The position numbers and the translations under genes were made by a program. DNA of 64,000 nucleotides from Acidobacteriota bacterium (GTDB lineage Bacteria > Acidobacteriota > UBA6911 > RPQK01 > DATIPO01): assembly GCA_035471785.1 (NCBI GenBank), contig DATIPQ010000017.1, positions 143,115 to 207,114 on the forward strand, read 5' to 3'. Every line of letters starts with the position of its first letter. Within the stretch, counting starts at the first letter, position 1. The notes under the pieces are model-generated. The model did not search any database, had not been told where the DNA came from, and saw only the letters and a list, made by a program, of their open reading frames with translations. Below are positions 34,965-43,244 of the stretch, one piece after another.

Positions 34965-37640
34965 TTGAGACGATTGGCCTGGATCGGTCTGAGCTTATTT
35001 CTCTTCTTCTCGCTCACCTTCCTGCTTTTCCAGGCGGGGGGATGGATGGCAGAGGAGAATCTGGCCCGCTGGCTGCGCGACGCTCTGGACGAGAAGGGGT
35101 TGAGGGGTCTGGCGGGGCCCGTGATTTCGCTCTTGTTGCTGGTGGACCTGGCGCTGCCGATACCGTCTTCGGTGGTGATGACCCTGGCCGGATACTTCCA
35201 GGGCATGTGGCTGGGCTTCGTCTTCAATTTTTTGGGAGCGATGGGAGCCGCACTGTCCGGATTCTGGATCTGCAGGCGTTTCGGGCAGGAAGGCTTCGAG
35301 GCCGTCATCGGGTCGCAGGAAAGCGTGCGGGTGGAGGAGTTCTTCCGGCGCTACGGAGCCTGGGCCATCGTCCTCAGCCGCTCGGTCCCCATGCTGACCG
35401 AAGTGGTGAGCTGCCTGGCCGGACTCAGCCGCATGTCCTACCGCCGCTTCACCGCCCTGACGTCGCTGGGGACGCTTCCCATCTGCCTGATCTATTCCTG
35501 GGCTGGAGACGCCGCCGGCGGAGAGGTGCCGATCTTGTGGCTGGTGCTGCTCTGCTTCGTGGTTCCAGCGCTGGGCTACGCCGCCTTCCGCCTGGCCTGC
35601 TGGAGGCGCCGCGAGGGGCCAGGGCCGAATGGAAAGCGCTCGCGCACCTTCTTTCGACGTCCTTCGGCGCCTTCCATCCTCTTCCTGGTGGGGCTGGCAT
35701 TGTGTCCAGGCCTGATGCGCACCCTTCGAGGCCAGGACGAGGATGAGGACGCCAAGCAAGATCCGCCCTTGCCGGAGATCCACGATACGGTGACCGTCAA
35801 CGCCCGTCCGGCTCAGCTACCCGGGTCGGCGGTGAGCGTCATCGAAGCCGCTCAGATCGATGCCTCGGGAGCCCGCACGGTGGCGGAGGTGCTGAAGACC
35901 GTAGCGGGAGTGCACGTCTTGTCCAACGGCAGCCGCGGCGGCACCTCGGTGGCTTACGTGCGGGGAGGCGATCCCAATTTCACCCTGGTCTATCTGGACG
36001 GGGTGCCGCTCAACGATTCCACCGACCAGATCGGAGGCATTTACAACCTGGAGGGCATCCCGGCCTCGGCCATCGGACGCATCGAGGTGGTGCGCGGACC
36101 GCTTTCCAGCTATTTCGGATCGCAGGCGCTTTCCGGCGTCATCTACCTCACCACCCGCCGGGGAAGCGACCTGGTTGCACAACCCGACCCCAAGGACGGC
36201 CAGACCACCCGGCCCGTCCACCGCGGCGCACCGTCCTGGGCTGCCGAGATCGAGGGCGGAAACGCTTCCCTGCTGCGCGCCCAGGCCTCACTAGGCGGAT
36301 TTTCGGGACACTTCGACTACTTTTTGGACCTGCTGGGAGAAGGTGAAGAAGGACGCATCGCCGAGGACGACTACCAATCCGTCAACCTGCAAGCCGGCCT
36401 GGGCTGGCAGGGCCTGAGCAACTCGCTGCGCCTCAACGCCCGCGGATCGGTGTGGGAGGCCGACGACTACAGCGACGGATCGGGCGGACCCCTCTTCGGT
36501 TCGGGCCAAGTCCGCCATTCAGAAAACCAGGAATGGAGCCTGGCCGCCGACCTGCGCATGGACGCCGGCGGACGCTTTGAGCACAACCTGGCGGGCGGCA
36601 TCTACCGGCACCGCCTGGAGCGCTTCACCCCCGCCATCGGATTCGCCGTACCTCCCACCGACGAAGACACCACCTACATCCGCGCCCGCGCCGGCTGGCG
36701 TGGCGATCTGCGTCTCGACGAGCACTTCGATCTCTCCTTGGGCGCCGAGGTCGACCACGAGGACGCAGAGGCCGAGACCTTCCTGCTGCTGCCTCCCCAA
36801 TTCGGCGGACGCATCGACGGCTCTTACCGCGACCAGCGCACCACCGGCGGCGGATATGCCTCTCTGCGCTTCCACCGCGGCCCCCTGCAAGTGGAAGGCG
36901 GAGCACGCATCGACAAGCCCGGCGGCTTCGAGGCCGTCTTCTCGCCCCGCGCCTCCTTCAGCTACCGCCTGGGATCGGAAACCACACGCCTGCGCGGCTC
37001 GATTGGCAGAGCCTTCAAGCTGCCCAGCTTTTTCGCCCTTTCCAGCCCCGACGCCCTGGGCGGCAATCCCGATCTGCTGGAAGAACGCAGTTGGGGCGGC
37101 GACCTGGGATTCGACCGCCTCTTTCCGCGGGCTTCGCTGCTGGTGGGAGGCGCTTACTTCCACAACCGCTTCCGAAACCTCATCGATTTCGATTTCGACC
37201 GGTTCCTTCACGTCAACCGCTCGCGGGTGCGCACCCAGGGGGTGGAGGTCTTCGCCCAGTGGACGCCCGATCCGCGCTGGACGCTGCGCGCCGACGCCAC
37301 CTTTACCGAAAGCGAAGACCTGGGCAGTCCCGCGCCGCTGCTTCATCGCCCCGGCCAGACCGGCGGAATCTCGCTCGACCTGACACCGCACCCCCGCCTC
37401 AGCCTCTTCCTGCAGGGACGTTGGGTGGGAGCCAGCTTCGACCGTCAAATCCCCGTCCCCCAACGTGACCGCGTGGACGCCTACGGCGTGGTGAACTTCT
37501 CCGCCACCTGGCGCTTTTCCCGCCGCCTGCGCCTGCGGGCACACCTTGAAAACCTCACCGACAGCGACTACCAAACCTTCATCGGATTTCCTTCTCCCGG
37601 CCTCTCCGCCCGCTTTTCCCTGGCCTTCGGCCCTCCATAG
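34965..37640 (+). CDS. VTT (DedA-like) membrane domain fused to a TonB-dependent receptor
   Basis: This 891-residue protein has two parts in one uninterrupted frame. Residues 1-225 are a VTT/SNARE-associated (DedA-like) membrane domain: LALPIPSSVVMTLAGYFQG, RRYGAWAIVLSRSVPMLTEV, AGLSRMSYRRFTALTSLG. Residues 226-250 look like a signal sequence (Arg-rich, then SILFLVGLALCPGLM). From about 275 on it is an outer-membrane TonB receptor: a plug with AEVLKTVAGVHVLSNGSRGG and RIEVVRGPLSSYFGSQALSG, then a beta-barrel ending in FSLAFGPP, so with a C-terminal aromatic strand. TTG start after GGAG. No internal ATG/GTG/TTG gives a clean separate start. No metal or cobalamin gene is adjacent. Confidence 0.85.
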   Translation: MRRLAWIGLSLFLFFSLTFLLFQAGGWMAEENLARWLRDALDEKGLRGLAGPVISLLLLVDLALPIPSSVVMTLAGYFQGMWLGFVFNFLGAMGAALSGFWICRRFGQEGFEAVIGSQESVRVEEFFRRYGAWAIVLSRSVPMLTEVVSCLAGLSRMSYRRFTALTSLGTLPICLIYSWAGDAAGGEVPILWLVLLCFVVPALGYAAFRLACWRRREGPGPNGKRSRTFFRRPSAPSILFLVGLALCPGLMRTLRGQDEDEDAKQDPPLPEIHDTVTVNARPAQLPGSAVSVIEAAQIDASGARTVAEVLKTVAGVHVLSNGSRGGTSVAYVRGGDPNFTLVYLDGVPLNDSTDQIGGIYNLEGIPASAIGRIEVVRGPLSSYFGSQALSGVIYLTTRRGSDLVAQPDPKDGQTTRPVHRGAPSWAAEIEGGNASLLRAQASLGGFSGHFDYFLDLLGEGEEGRIAEDDYQSVNLQAGLGWQGLSNSLRLNARGSVWEADDYSDGSGGPLFGSGQVRHSENQEWSLAADLRMDAGGRFEHNLAGGIYRHRLERFTPAIGFAVPPTDEDTTYIRARAGWRGDLRLDEHFDLSLGAEVDHEDAEAETFLLLPPQFGGRIDGSYRDQRTTGGGYASLRFHRGPLQVEGGARIDKPGGFEAVFSPRASFSYRLGSETTRLRGSIGRAFKLPSFFALSSPDALGGNPDLLEERSWGGDLGFDRLFPRASLLVGGAYFHNRFRNLIDFDFDRFLHVNRSRVRTQGVEVFAQWTPDPRWTLRADATFTESEDLGSPAPLLHRPGQTGGISLDLTPHPRLSLFLQGRWVGASFDRQIPVPQRDRVDAYGVVNFSATWRFSRRLRLRAHLENLTDSDYQTFIGFPSPGLSARFSLAFGPP

Positions 37641-37643
37641 ACA

Positions 37644-37670
37644 GAATTCGACACTCGAATTCCGAAATTC
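37644..37670. repeat. AT-rich palindromic segment
   Basis: GAATTCGACACTCGAATTC can fold with 7-bp arms, and the overlapping CGAATTCCGAAATTCG gives an alternative hairpin. The segment is much richer in A and T than its surroundings. It lies between the receptor gene and the DUF3311 gene and may be a terminator or an intergenic repeat; a T-run is missing. Confidence 0.5.
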
Positions 37671-37720
37671 GAACTTCCCCTGGGTGGTCAGCGAGCAACG
37701 ATTCGTCTATAACACTGAGG

Positions 37721-37969
37721 ATGCGCTTTTTCTCCTCCAAACTCACCCCTCGGCAGCGCCTGGTCTACGGGGGAGCCGCGGCTTTTTTCCTGTTGGCCTT
37801 TTTGGCCATGCTGTGGCCCATCTATCCCAGCTTCAGCCGCATCGAGCCGCGCCTGCTGGGAATGCCTTTCTCGCTGGTCTACCTGGTGTCCTGGCTGCTG
37901 GCCTGCTTCTTTCTCATCCTGGCCATCTACCTGTGGGAGTCGAGAAAGGGAGAGTTCGACGATGAGTAG
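37721..37969 (+). CDS. DUF3311-like small membrane subunit of the symporter
   Basis: The 82-residue protein has two membrane helices (about 16-36 and 48-70) with a short loop FSRIEPRLLGMPF. Such proteins precede SSS-family symporters as a small partner. It overlaps the symporter gene by 8 bases. Identification rests on size, topology and position. Confidence 0.75.
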   Translation: MRFFSSKLTPRQRLVYGGAAAFFLLAFLAMLWPIYPSFSRIEPRLLGMPFSLVYLVSWLLACFFLILAIYLWESRKGEFDDE

Positions 37970-39425
37970 CTGGGTTATCGTCTTTCTGGTCACCGTCGGC
38001 TACCTGGGGGCATCCCTTGTGGTCGGTCTCTACTCGGGACGCAAGGCTTCGGAGAGCACCGAAGGCTATGTGGCGGGCGACCGTTCGCTGGGCTTCCTGG
38101 TGCTCTACTTCGTGATGGGAGCTTCCATCTTCAGCGCCTTCGCCTTTTTGGGTGCGCCGGGATGGGCCTACTCGCGGGGGGCGGCCGTCTTCTACATCCT
38201 CTCCTACGGCACCGTGGGGCTGCTGCCCTGGTACTTCTTCGGCCCCCGCATCGCCCGGCTGGGACGCCGCTTCGGATACGTCACCCAGGCCCAGCTCTTC
38301 GCCCACCGCTTCCAGAGTCCGCTGCTTTCGGCGGTGCTGGCCGTCATCAGCCTGATCGCCTTTCTGCCCTATCTGACTTTGCAGATGCAGGGGGCCGGAT
38401 ACGTATTCAACGTGGTCACCGAAGGACGCATTCCCGAGTGGCTCGGGGCCGCCATCGCCTATGGAGTGGTGCTCATCTACGTCTTTCATTCGGGCGTGAT
38501 GGGAGTGGGTTGGACCAACACCTTCCAGGGCATCTTCATGTTGATTCTGGCCTGGGTGCTGGGGCTCTACCTGCCCTACAAGCTCTACGGCGGCATCGGT
38601 CCCATGTTCGATCAGATCGCCCAAGCCCGCCCCGAAATGCTTACGCCGCCCGGCTTGGACGGCGCAGGCGACCTGTGGACCTGGGGAGGCTATTCCAGCG
38701 CCATCGCCATCTCAGCCATCGGATTCAGCCTCTGGCCCCACTACTTCATGAAGATCTACACGGCCAGGAACAACCGCACCCTCAAGCAGACCATCGTCTT
38801 CTATCCCACCTTCCAGATCTTCCTGGTGCCCATCATGTTCATCGGCTTCTCGGCCATCCTGAGCTTTCCGGGAGTCAGCCCCGCCGACAGCATCCTGCCC
38901 ACGGTCCTGATGTCGATGGAACTTCCCGCCCTGGTCATCGGCCTTTTCTGCGCCGGAGCGCTGGCGGCTTCCATGTCCAGCGGCGATGCCATCGTGCACG
39001 CCGCCGGCTCCATCCTGGTGCGCGACCTCTACCGCGTGGCCAAGCCCGACCTGAGTCCTCAGCGCGAGATCTTTCTCATCCGCATACTGGTGGTGGCGAT
39101 CGGCGCCGTGGCCTACATCTTCGCGGTGGGGACCGAGCTGTCGCTGGTCTTCCTGCTGCTGCTCTCCTACGGATTCATCGCCCAGATCTTCCCCGTGCTG
39201 CTGGCCACCTTCTTCTTTCCCGGCGCCACCCGGGCGGGCGTCCTCAGCGGACTCTTCGCAGGCTTCGCCGTGGTGCTGCTCTTCAACCTGGTCCCCGGCC
39301 TGCAATGGCAGAACATCCATCCGGGACTGTGGGGCCTGGCCGCCAACGCGCTGACGCTGCTCGCCGTCTCTCCTCTCACTCAGCCGCTGGAAAGGAACCA
39401 CGTCGACCAGTTCGTCGTCGAGTAA
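37962..39425 (+). CDS. Sodium:solute symporter family transporter
   Basis: The 487-residue protein has about 12-13 membrane helices in the SSS pattern. It begins with VGYLGASLVVGLYSGRKASE and YVAGDRSLGFL, then GWAYSRGAAVFYILSYGT, and the sodium-site region LFCAGALAASMSSGDAIVHA. It likely brings in an organic acid or amino compound with Na+; monocarboxylate (MctP/ActP-like) is a guess. It is coupled to the upstream DUF3311 gene and convergent with apaH 13 bases away. Confidence 0.88.
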   Translation: MSSWVIVFLVTVGYLGASLVVGLYSGRKASESTEGYVAGDRSLGFLVLYFVMGASIFSAFAFLGAPGWAYSRGAAVFYILSYGTVGLLPWYFFGPRIARLGRRFGYVTQAQLFAHRFQSPLLSAVLAVISLIAFLPYLTLQMQGAGYVFNVVTEGRIPEWLGAAIAYGVVLIYVFHSGVMGVGWTNTFQGIFMLILAWVLGLYLPYKLYGGIGPMFDQIAQARPEMLTPPGLDGAGDLWTWGGYSSAIAISAIGFSLWPHYFMKIYTARNNRTLKQTIVFYPTFQIFLVPIMFIGFSAILSFPGVSPADSILPTVLMSMELPALVIGLFCAGALAASMSSGDAIVHAAGSILVRDLYRVAKPDLSPQREIFLIRILVVAIGAVAYIFAVGTELSLVFLLLLSYGFIAQIFPVLLATFFFPGATRAGVLSGLFAGFAVVLLFNLVPGLQWQNIHPGLWGLAANALTLLAVSPLTQPLERNHVDQFVVE

Positions 39426-39438
39426 CCGCGGGTGCCGG

Positions 39439-40284
39439 TCAGGCCCGGCTCTTGGAGGTCTTTTTCTGCAGTTCGGGTTCGGCGCAGGGGACCTGGAAGA
39501 CCTTGCCGTCCTTGAGGCGGTACGCGGTCATTTCGTTGCCCCATACGCAGCCGCTCTCCAGGGCCCTGATGCGCTTGCCGATGTGCAGGCCCAGTGCCGC
39601 CCAGTGACCGAAGAAGATGGTGTGGCGGGCGCTGGCGCGTCCCGGTACCTGGTACCAGGGAATGCAGCCGCGGGGTGCCTTCTTGGGCGGTCCGCCGTAG
39701 CCCAGGCAGAGGTGGCCGGTGGTCGTGCAGGTGCGGATGCGGGTGAAGACTTGCAGGATGGCGTTGATGCGGTCGGGACCGGCGAGGCTCTCCTTCCACT
39801 GGCTGACGGGACGCCCGTCGAGGCGCTCCAACACGGCCCGGTAGTGGCGTCCGCTGAGGGCCGATTCTCCTTCGTGAGCCAGGTCCTCGGCCCGTTCGAT
39901 GTCCCAATCCGGGGCAAGCCCTGCATGCACCAGCACTTTCTTGCCCTTGCGGTGGAGCAGAGGACGGTGGCGCAGCCAGTCCAGCAACTCGTGGCGGTCC
40001 TCGGCCTCTAAAATGTCGTCCAGCGTGTCGCCCTCGCGGCTCTTGCGCAGCCCTTCGGCCACCGCCAGCAGGTGCAGATCGTGATTGCCCAGAACGGTCA
40101 CCAGGCGACCTTTGTTGCTGAGTTGATAGGCCCAGCGGAGGGCATCAAGCGATCCCGGGCCGCGGTTGACGATGTCGCCCACCAGCCAGATGCGGTCCTT
40201 GGATGGCCGGAAGCCGACCTCCTTGAGCAGAAGGCGCAGCGTCTTGTAGCAACCCTGAATGTCGCCGATCACATAGGTGGCCAT
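39439..40284 (-). CDS. apaH: Symmetrical bis(5'-nucleosyl)-tetraphosphatase
   Basis: ApaH hydrolyses Ap4A to two ADP and also decaps Np4-capped RNA. The 281-residue protein has the phosphoprotein-phosphatase-like metal motifs in order: GDIQGC at the N-terminus, GDIVNRGPGSLD, LGNHDLHLLA, LVHAGLAPDWD and FFGHWAALG. Length fits ApaH. The ATG at 40284 is preferred to the earlier frame start because the conserved domain begins right after it. Confidence 0.93.
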   Translation of the reverse strand: MATYVIGDIQGCYKTLRLLLKEVGFRPSKDRIWLVGDIVNRGPGSLDALRWAYQLSNKGRLVTVLGNHDLHLLAVAEGLRKSREGDTLDDILEAEDRHELLDWLRHRPLLHRKGKKVLVHAGLAPDWDIERAEDLAHEGESALSGRHYRAVLERLDGRPVSQWKESLAGPDRINAILQVFTRIRTCTTTGHLCLGYGGPPKKAPRGCIPWYQVPGRASARHTIFFGHWAALGLHIGKRIRALESGCVWGNEMTAYRLKDGKVFQVPCAEPELQKKTSKSRA

Positions 40285-40364
40285 GAACCAGCCAAGGTGT
40301 AAACGCAAGCCCCCGATGCTGTCAAGTGGTCAACTCGCAAATATCCATCACCCCTTCTGGCCCT

Positions 40365-41072
40365 TTAGAGGCGCTTGCGCTGGACGTCGTCGGGCAGCTT
40401 CAGGTCGAAGCGGTTCTTGTCGATCTTGGGATTGATCTCCAGGTCGGTGAAGTCCATCTGCTGGTAGTCGCCGATGCTCTGGTGGATGGTTTGGCGCAGA
40501 GGCATCCAGTGCTGGGGCGAAAGGTAGAAGACCAGCTTTGAAAAGTCGCGGGCCGCTTGCGGGTCGCGGGGGATGAGCTGCAGGACGTAGGTGTTCTGGC
40601 CCCGGATCTCTTCACGCCCCGTCAGTTCCACCTGATAGTTGCCTTCCAGCGTTTCGCGGTCGGTCAACAGGGCGAAAAAGAGGTTGCCCACTCCGTGCTG
40701 CTTTTGGCCTCCGCCCTTGAGGCTGTAGAGGACGGCCTGCTTGATGCGGGGCTGGTAGTAGACGGCTTCTTGACCGTCCACCACCAGGACATTGGTGTGC
40801 GGCTCCTCGATTTGACGGCGGAAATAGGTCTTTCCAGAGTCCTTGAGGAGCCAGATCTCGCCCTTCTCGGGACGGTCGAATTCCGTCAGCAGCTTGATCC
40901 AGTTCTTGATCTCGATTCCCGAATGCAGTGACTTGACCTTGTGCGAGCGCTCGTCCAGGCGCTGCAAGACCTGATCGAGGGTCAAATCGTCCTCTTGAGG
41001 GGCCGTTTCAGCCGCCAACACTACCGACAGGAGGAAGAAGAGAATCGAAAACAGTGCGGTCCAACGCTTCAT
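40365..41072 (-). CDS. LolA-like outer-membrane lipoprotein-sorting protein
   Basis: The 235-residue protein has a signal peptide to about residue 20 and a LolA/LolB fold. The N-terminal helix LTLDQVLQRLDERSHKVKSL is followed by a long curved sheet (KGEIWLLKDSGKTYFRRQ, VVDGQEAVYYQP) and a C-terminal segment LEINPKIDKNRFDLKLPDDV. LolA-like proteins carry lipoproteins or other lipids across the periplasm. It ends a run with an ABC transporter and a second sorting-like protein upstream. Confidence 0.82.
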   Translation of the reverse strand: MKRWTALFSILFFLLSVVLAAETAPQEDDLTLDQVLQRLDERSHKVKSLHSGIEIKNWIKLLTEFDRPEKGEIWLLKDSGKTYFRRQIEEPHTNVLVVDGQEAVYYQPRIKQAVLYSLKGGGQKQHGVGNLFFALLTDRETLEGNYQVELTGREEIRGQNTYVLQLIPRDPQAARDFSKLVFYLSPQHWMPLRQTIHQSIGDYQQMDFTDLEINPKIDKNRFDLKLPDDVQRKRL

Positions 41073-41151
41073 ATCCGTACCTCAAGACTCTAGGACGCGG
41101 CCGGGATCGAATCGGAGCAAGAATTCTTGGGGTGAAGGCGCGCCGCGGTTC

Positions 41152-41421
41152 TCAGCGGGTCCGCTGAGGACCTAGCCCATCCTCGTCCGGCTTCTCCGGG
41201 ACTTCCTCCGCGGGCTCGGGCCTGGCGCTGCGGGATGAGGGGGGAGCGCTCTCCTCCACGGGCGCCGCCGGGTCCTGTCCGCCATCGCGAAAAATCGATC
41301 CGTCAAAGACCCCCATGGGCGTAAGGAAGATGAAGGCGAGAATGGCCAGCACCATGAGGTCGTACTGCAACGTGCCTCGCTCATACGTCCAAAACAGGAC
41401 CCGGATGATGCCTTTCCACAT
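41152..41421 (-). CDS. Small membrane protein between the ABC and LolA-like genes
   Basis: The 89-residue protein has one membrane helix (LMVLAILAFIFLTPMGVF, about 22-39) after a cytoplasmic amphipathic stretch, and a Pro/Glu/Asp-rich tail from residue 48 on. It starts 3 bases after the ABC ATPase stop, suggesting one transcript. I do not recognise the family; it may be an accessory part of the transporter. Confidence 0.65.
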   Translation of the reverse strand: MWKGIIRVLFWTYERGTLQYDLMVLAILAFIFLTPMGVFDGSIFRDGGQDPAAPVEESAPPSSRSARPEPAEEVPEKPDEDGLGPQRTR

Positions 41422-41424
41422 GGC

Positions 41425-42162
41425 TTAGAGTAGTTTCTGCTCCATGGCGTAGAAGAGGTTCTGCACCCGGCTCAGGAGCTTGCCGTCGCGCATCTCCAGG
41501 ATGCGGCCGGCGCTGGCGGCGGCCTCGTGATCGTGGGTGATCATGAGGATGGTCTGCTTGTATTCCTGATTGAGGTGCTTGAGCATCTCCAGCACCATGC
41601 GCGAATTGCCCGAATCGAGATTGCCCGTAGGCTCGTCGGCCAGCAGCAGGGCGGGGCGGTTGATGATGGCGCGGGCTATGGCGACGCGCTGTTGCTCGCC
41701 GCCCGACAACTCCGAGGGCTTGTGGTGCATCTTGTCTTCCAGCCCCAACATGCGAAGCAGCTCGTTGGCCTTGCCGATGTCGAAGTGGTTGTTGTGCAGG
41801 CGCGACGCCAACTCGATGTTGTCGCGGGCGGTCAGGGTGGGAAGCAGGTTGAAGCGCTGAAAGACGAATCCGATCTTGTCCCGGCGCACCCGCGTGCGTT
41901 CGCCGTCTTTGGCCTGAGCCATGTCGAATCCGTCGATGAGGACGCGTCCCGAACTGGGTCTGAGCAGTCCGCCGATGATGTGCAGCAGGGTCGATTTGCC
42001 GCACCCGCTGGGGCCCATGATGGCCACGAATTCCCCGGCCTTGACCCTAAAGCCGACGCCTCTCAGAGCCGTCGACTCCAGTTTTCCGCTCTGGTAGACC
42101 ATGTGCAGGTCTTCTACTTTCAGCAGCTCTTGCTTCTTCACAATGTCCAGCTTTTTACTCAT
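41425..42162 (-). CDS. LolD/MacB-type ABC transporter ATPase
   Basis: This 245-residue ATPase has Walker [10 protein letters not shown], the signature [15 protein letters not shown], Walker [13 protein letters not shown] and the switch His in MITHDHE. The GNLDSxNS tail and LSGGEQQR are typical of the LolD/FtsE/MacB group, which works with FtsX-like permeases rather than substrate-binding importers. It overlaps the permease stop and so is coupled to it. Likely role: energy for lipoprotein or lipid export, or an envelope mechanical signal. Confidence 0.9.
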   Translation of the reverse strand: MSKKLDIVKKQELLKVEDLHMVYQSGKLESTALRGVGFRVKAGEFVAIMGPSGCGKSTLLHIIGGLLRPSSGRVLIDGFDMAQAKDGERTRVRRDKIGFVFQRFNLLPTLTARDNIELASRLHNNHFDIGKANELLRMLGLEDKMHHKPSELSGGEQQRVAIARAIINRPALLLADEPTGNLDSGNSRMVLEMLKHLNQEYKQTILMITHDHEAAASAGRILEMRDGKLLSRVQNLFYAMEQKLL

Positions 42163-43237
42163 AGCCTAGAGCTCTTACGGGATCCAGGCGGGCCGCCTTG
42201 ATGGCGGGATAGATGGAACCGATGGTTCCCCCCAACACGGCCATGACCGGAGCGCCCAAGCGCCATGCCAGCGGAGTCTCCACCGGCAGTGTGGGAAAAG
42301 CCTGGCCCACCAAGTAAAGTCCCACCACGTTTAGAATGAACCCCAAGCCCACGCCGATGATGCAAATCAGCAGCGATTCCTTGAGGATAAGTTGCACGAT
42401 ATACCCCTTGGAGGCCCCCAATGAGCGCAAGATCCCGATTTCCCGGGTGCGTTCGGTTATGGTCGAATACATCGACAGCAGGATGACCAGAAAGCTGACC
42501 ACCACGGCGATGGAAGTGATGGCCATCATAAAGGGCCTCACCGCCGGGGTGTTTTCAACCCAGATCTCCTGAAGCTCGGCACTCCGGGTAATTGTAAAGC
42601 CCTCGAAGCGCTCCATCAACCGCTCTTCCACGGTCTCCAGGGGCAGGCCCTGCTGGCCGCGTATGAAAAAGACCGAGCACTTGCCGGGCGAGCCGTTGAG
42701 TTCCTGTGCGGTCTCCAGCGGAATCATAACCCGCACGGCCGTCCCCGCCCGGTAAATGCCCACGATGCGGAATTCATGAGCCATCAGCTCGTGCATGTCG
42801 CCCATGCTGACATTGTTGTGCTCGGCGTAAATGGTGTCGACCACCGCCTCGTAGGGATCGCGGAACATGCGCCCCTGCACGAATTCCATGGAAGGACTGA
42901 ACTCCACGAATTCGCGCTGCATGCCGAAGATCTGCTTAAAGCGGTCGCTCATGACCAAAACGGGCGAAACGCCGGCAACGCCTTCCACCTCTTTGGCCAG
43001 GCGCAGCAGGCGTTCGTCCAGAGCCGCCGAACTGATGGCCAGAATGTGGGAAGAATTGGGAGGCTGCAAAAGCAGATCGGCGCCCACCCGTTGCAGCCGC
43101 TTGGCATGTTCGGTCAATTGTCCGTTGGCCAACCCGACGCTGATCAGCACCAGGGCTACGCCCAAGGCCACGGCCAGCACGCTGACGATGGTGCGGGTGG
43201 GACGTTCGCGCAAATTGGCGGAAATCAGTTTCAGCAT
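42155..43237 (-). CDS. FtsX/MacB-like ABC transporter permease
   Basis: The 360-residue protein has an N-terminal membrane helix ([21 protein letters not shown]), a periplasmic MacB-PCD-like domain of about 200 residues, and three C-terminal helices with the family phrases [20 protein letters not shown] and [22 protein letters not shown]. This is the FtsX/LolE/MacB arrangement. A TTG at 43264 is also open but overlaps the previous gene; the ATG at 43237 begins the conserved [15 protein letters not shown]. Confidence 0.9.
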   Translation of the reverse strand: MLKLISANLRERPTRTIVSVLAVALGVALVLISVGLANGQLTEHAKRLQRVGADLLLQPPNSSHILAISSAALDERLLRLAKEVEGVAGVSPVLVMSDRFKQIFGMQREFVEFSPSMEFVQGRMFRDPYEAVVDTIYAEHNNVSMGDMHELMAHEFRIVGIYRAGTAVRVMIPLETAQELNGSPGKCSVFFIRGQQGLPLETVEERLMERFEGFTITRSAELQEIWVENTPAVRPFMMAITSIAVVVSFLVILLSMYSTITERTREIGILRSLGASKGYIVQLILKESLLICIIGVGLGFILNVVGLYLVGQAFPTLPVETPLAWRLGAPVMAVLGGTIGSIYPAIKAARLDPVRALGYE

Positions 43238-43244
43238 AGCGTTT

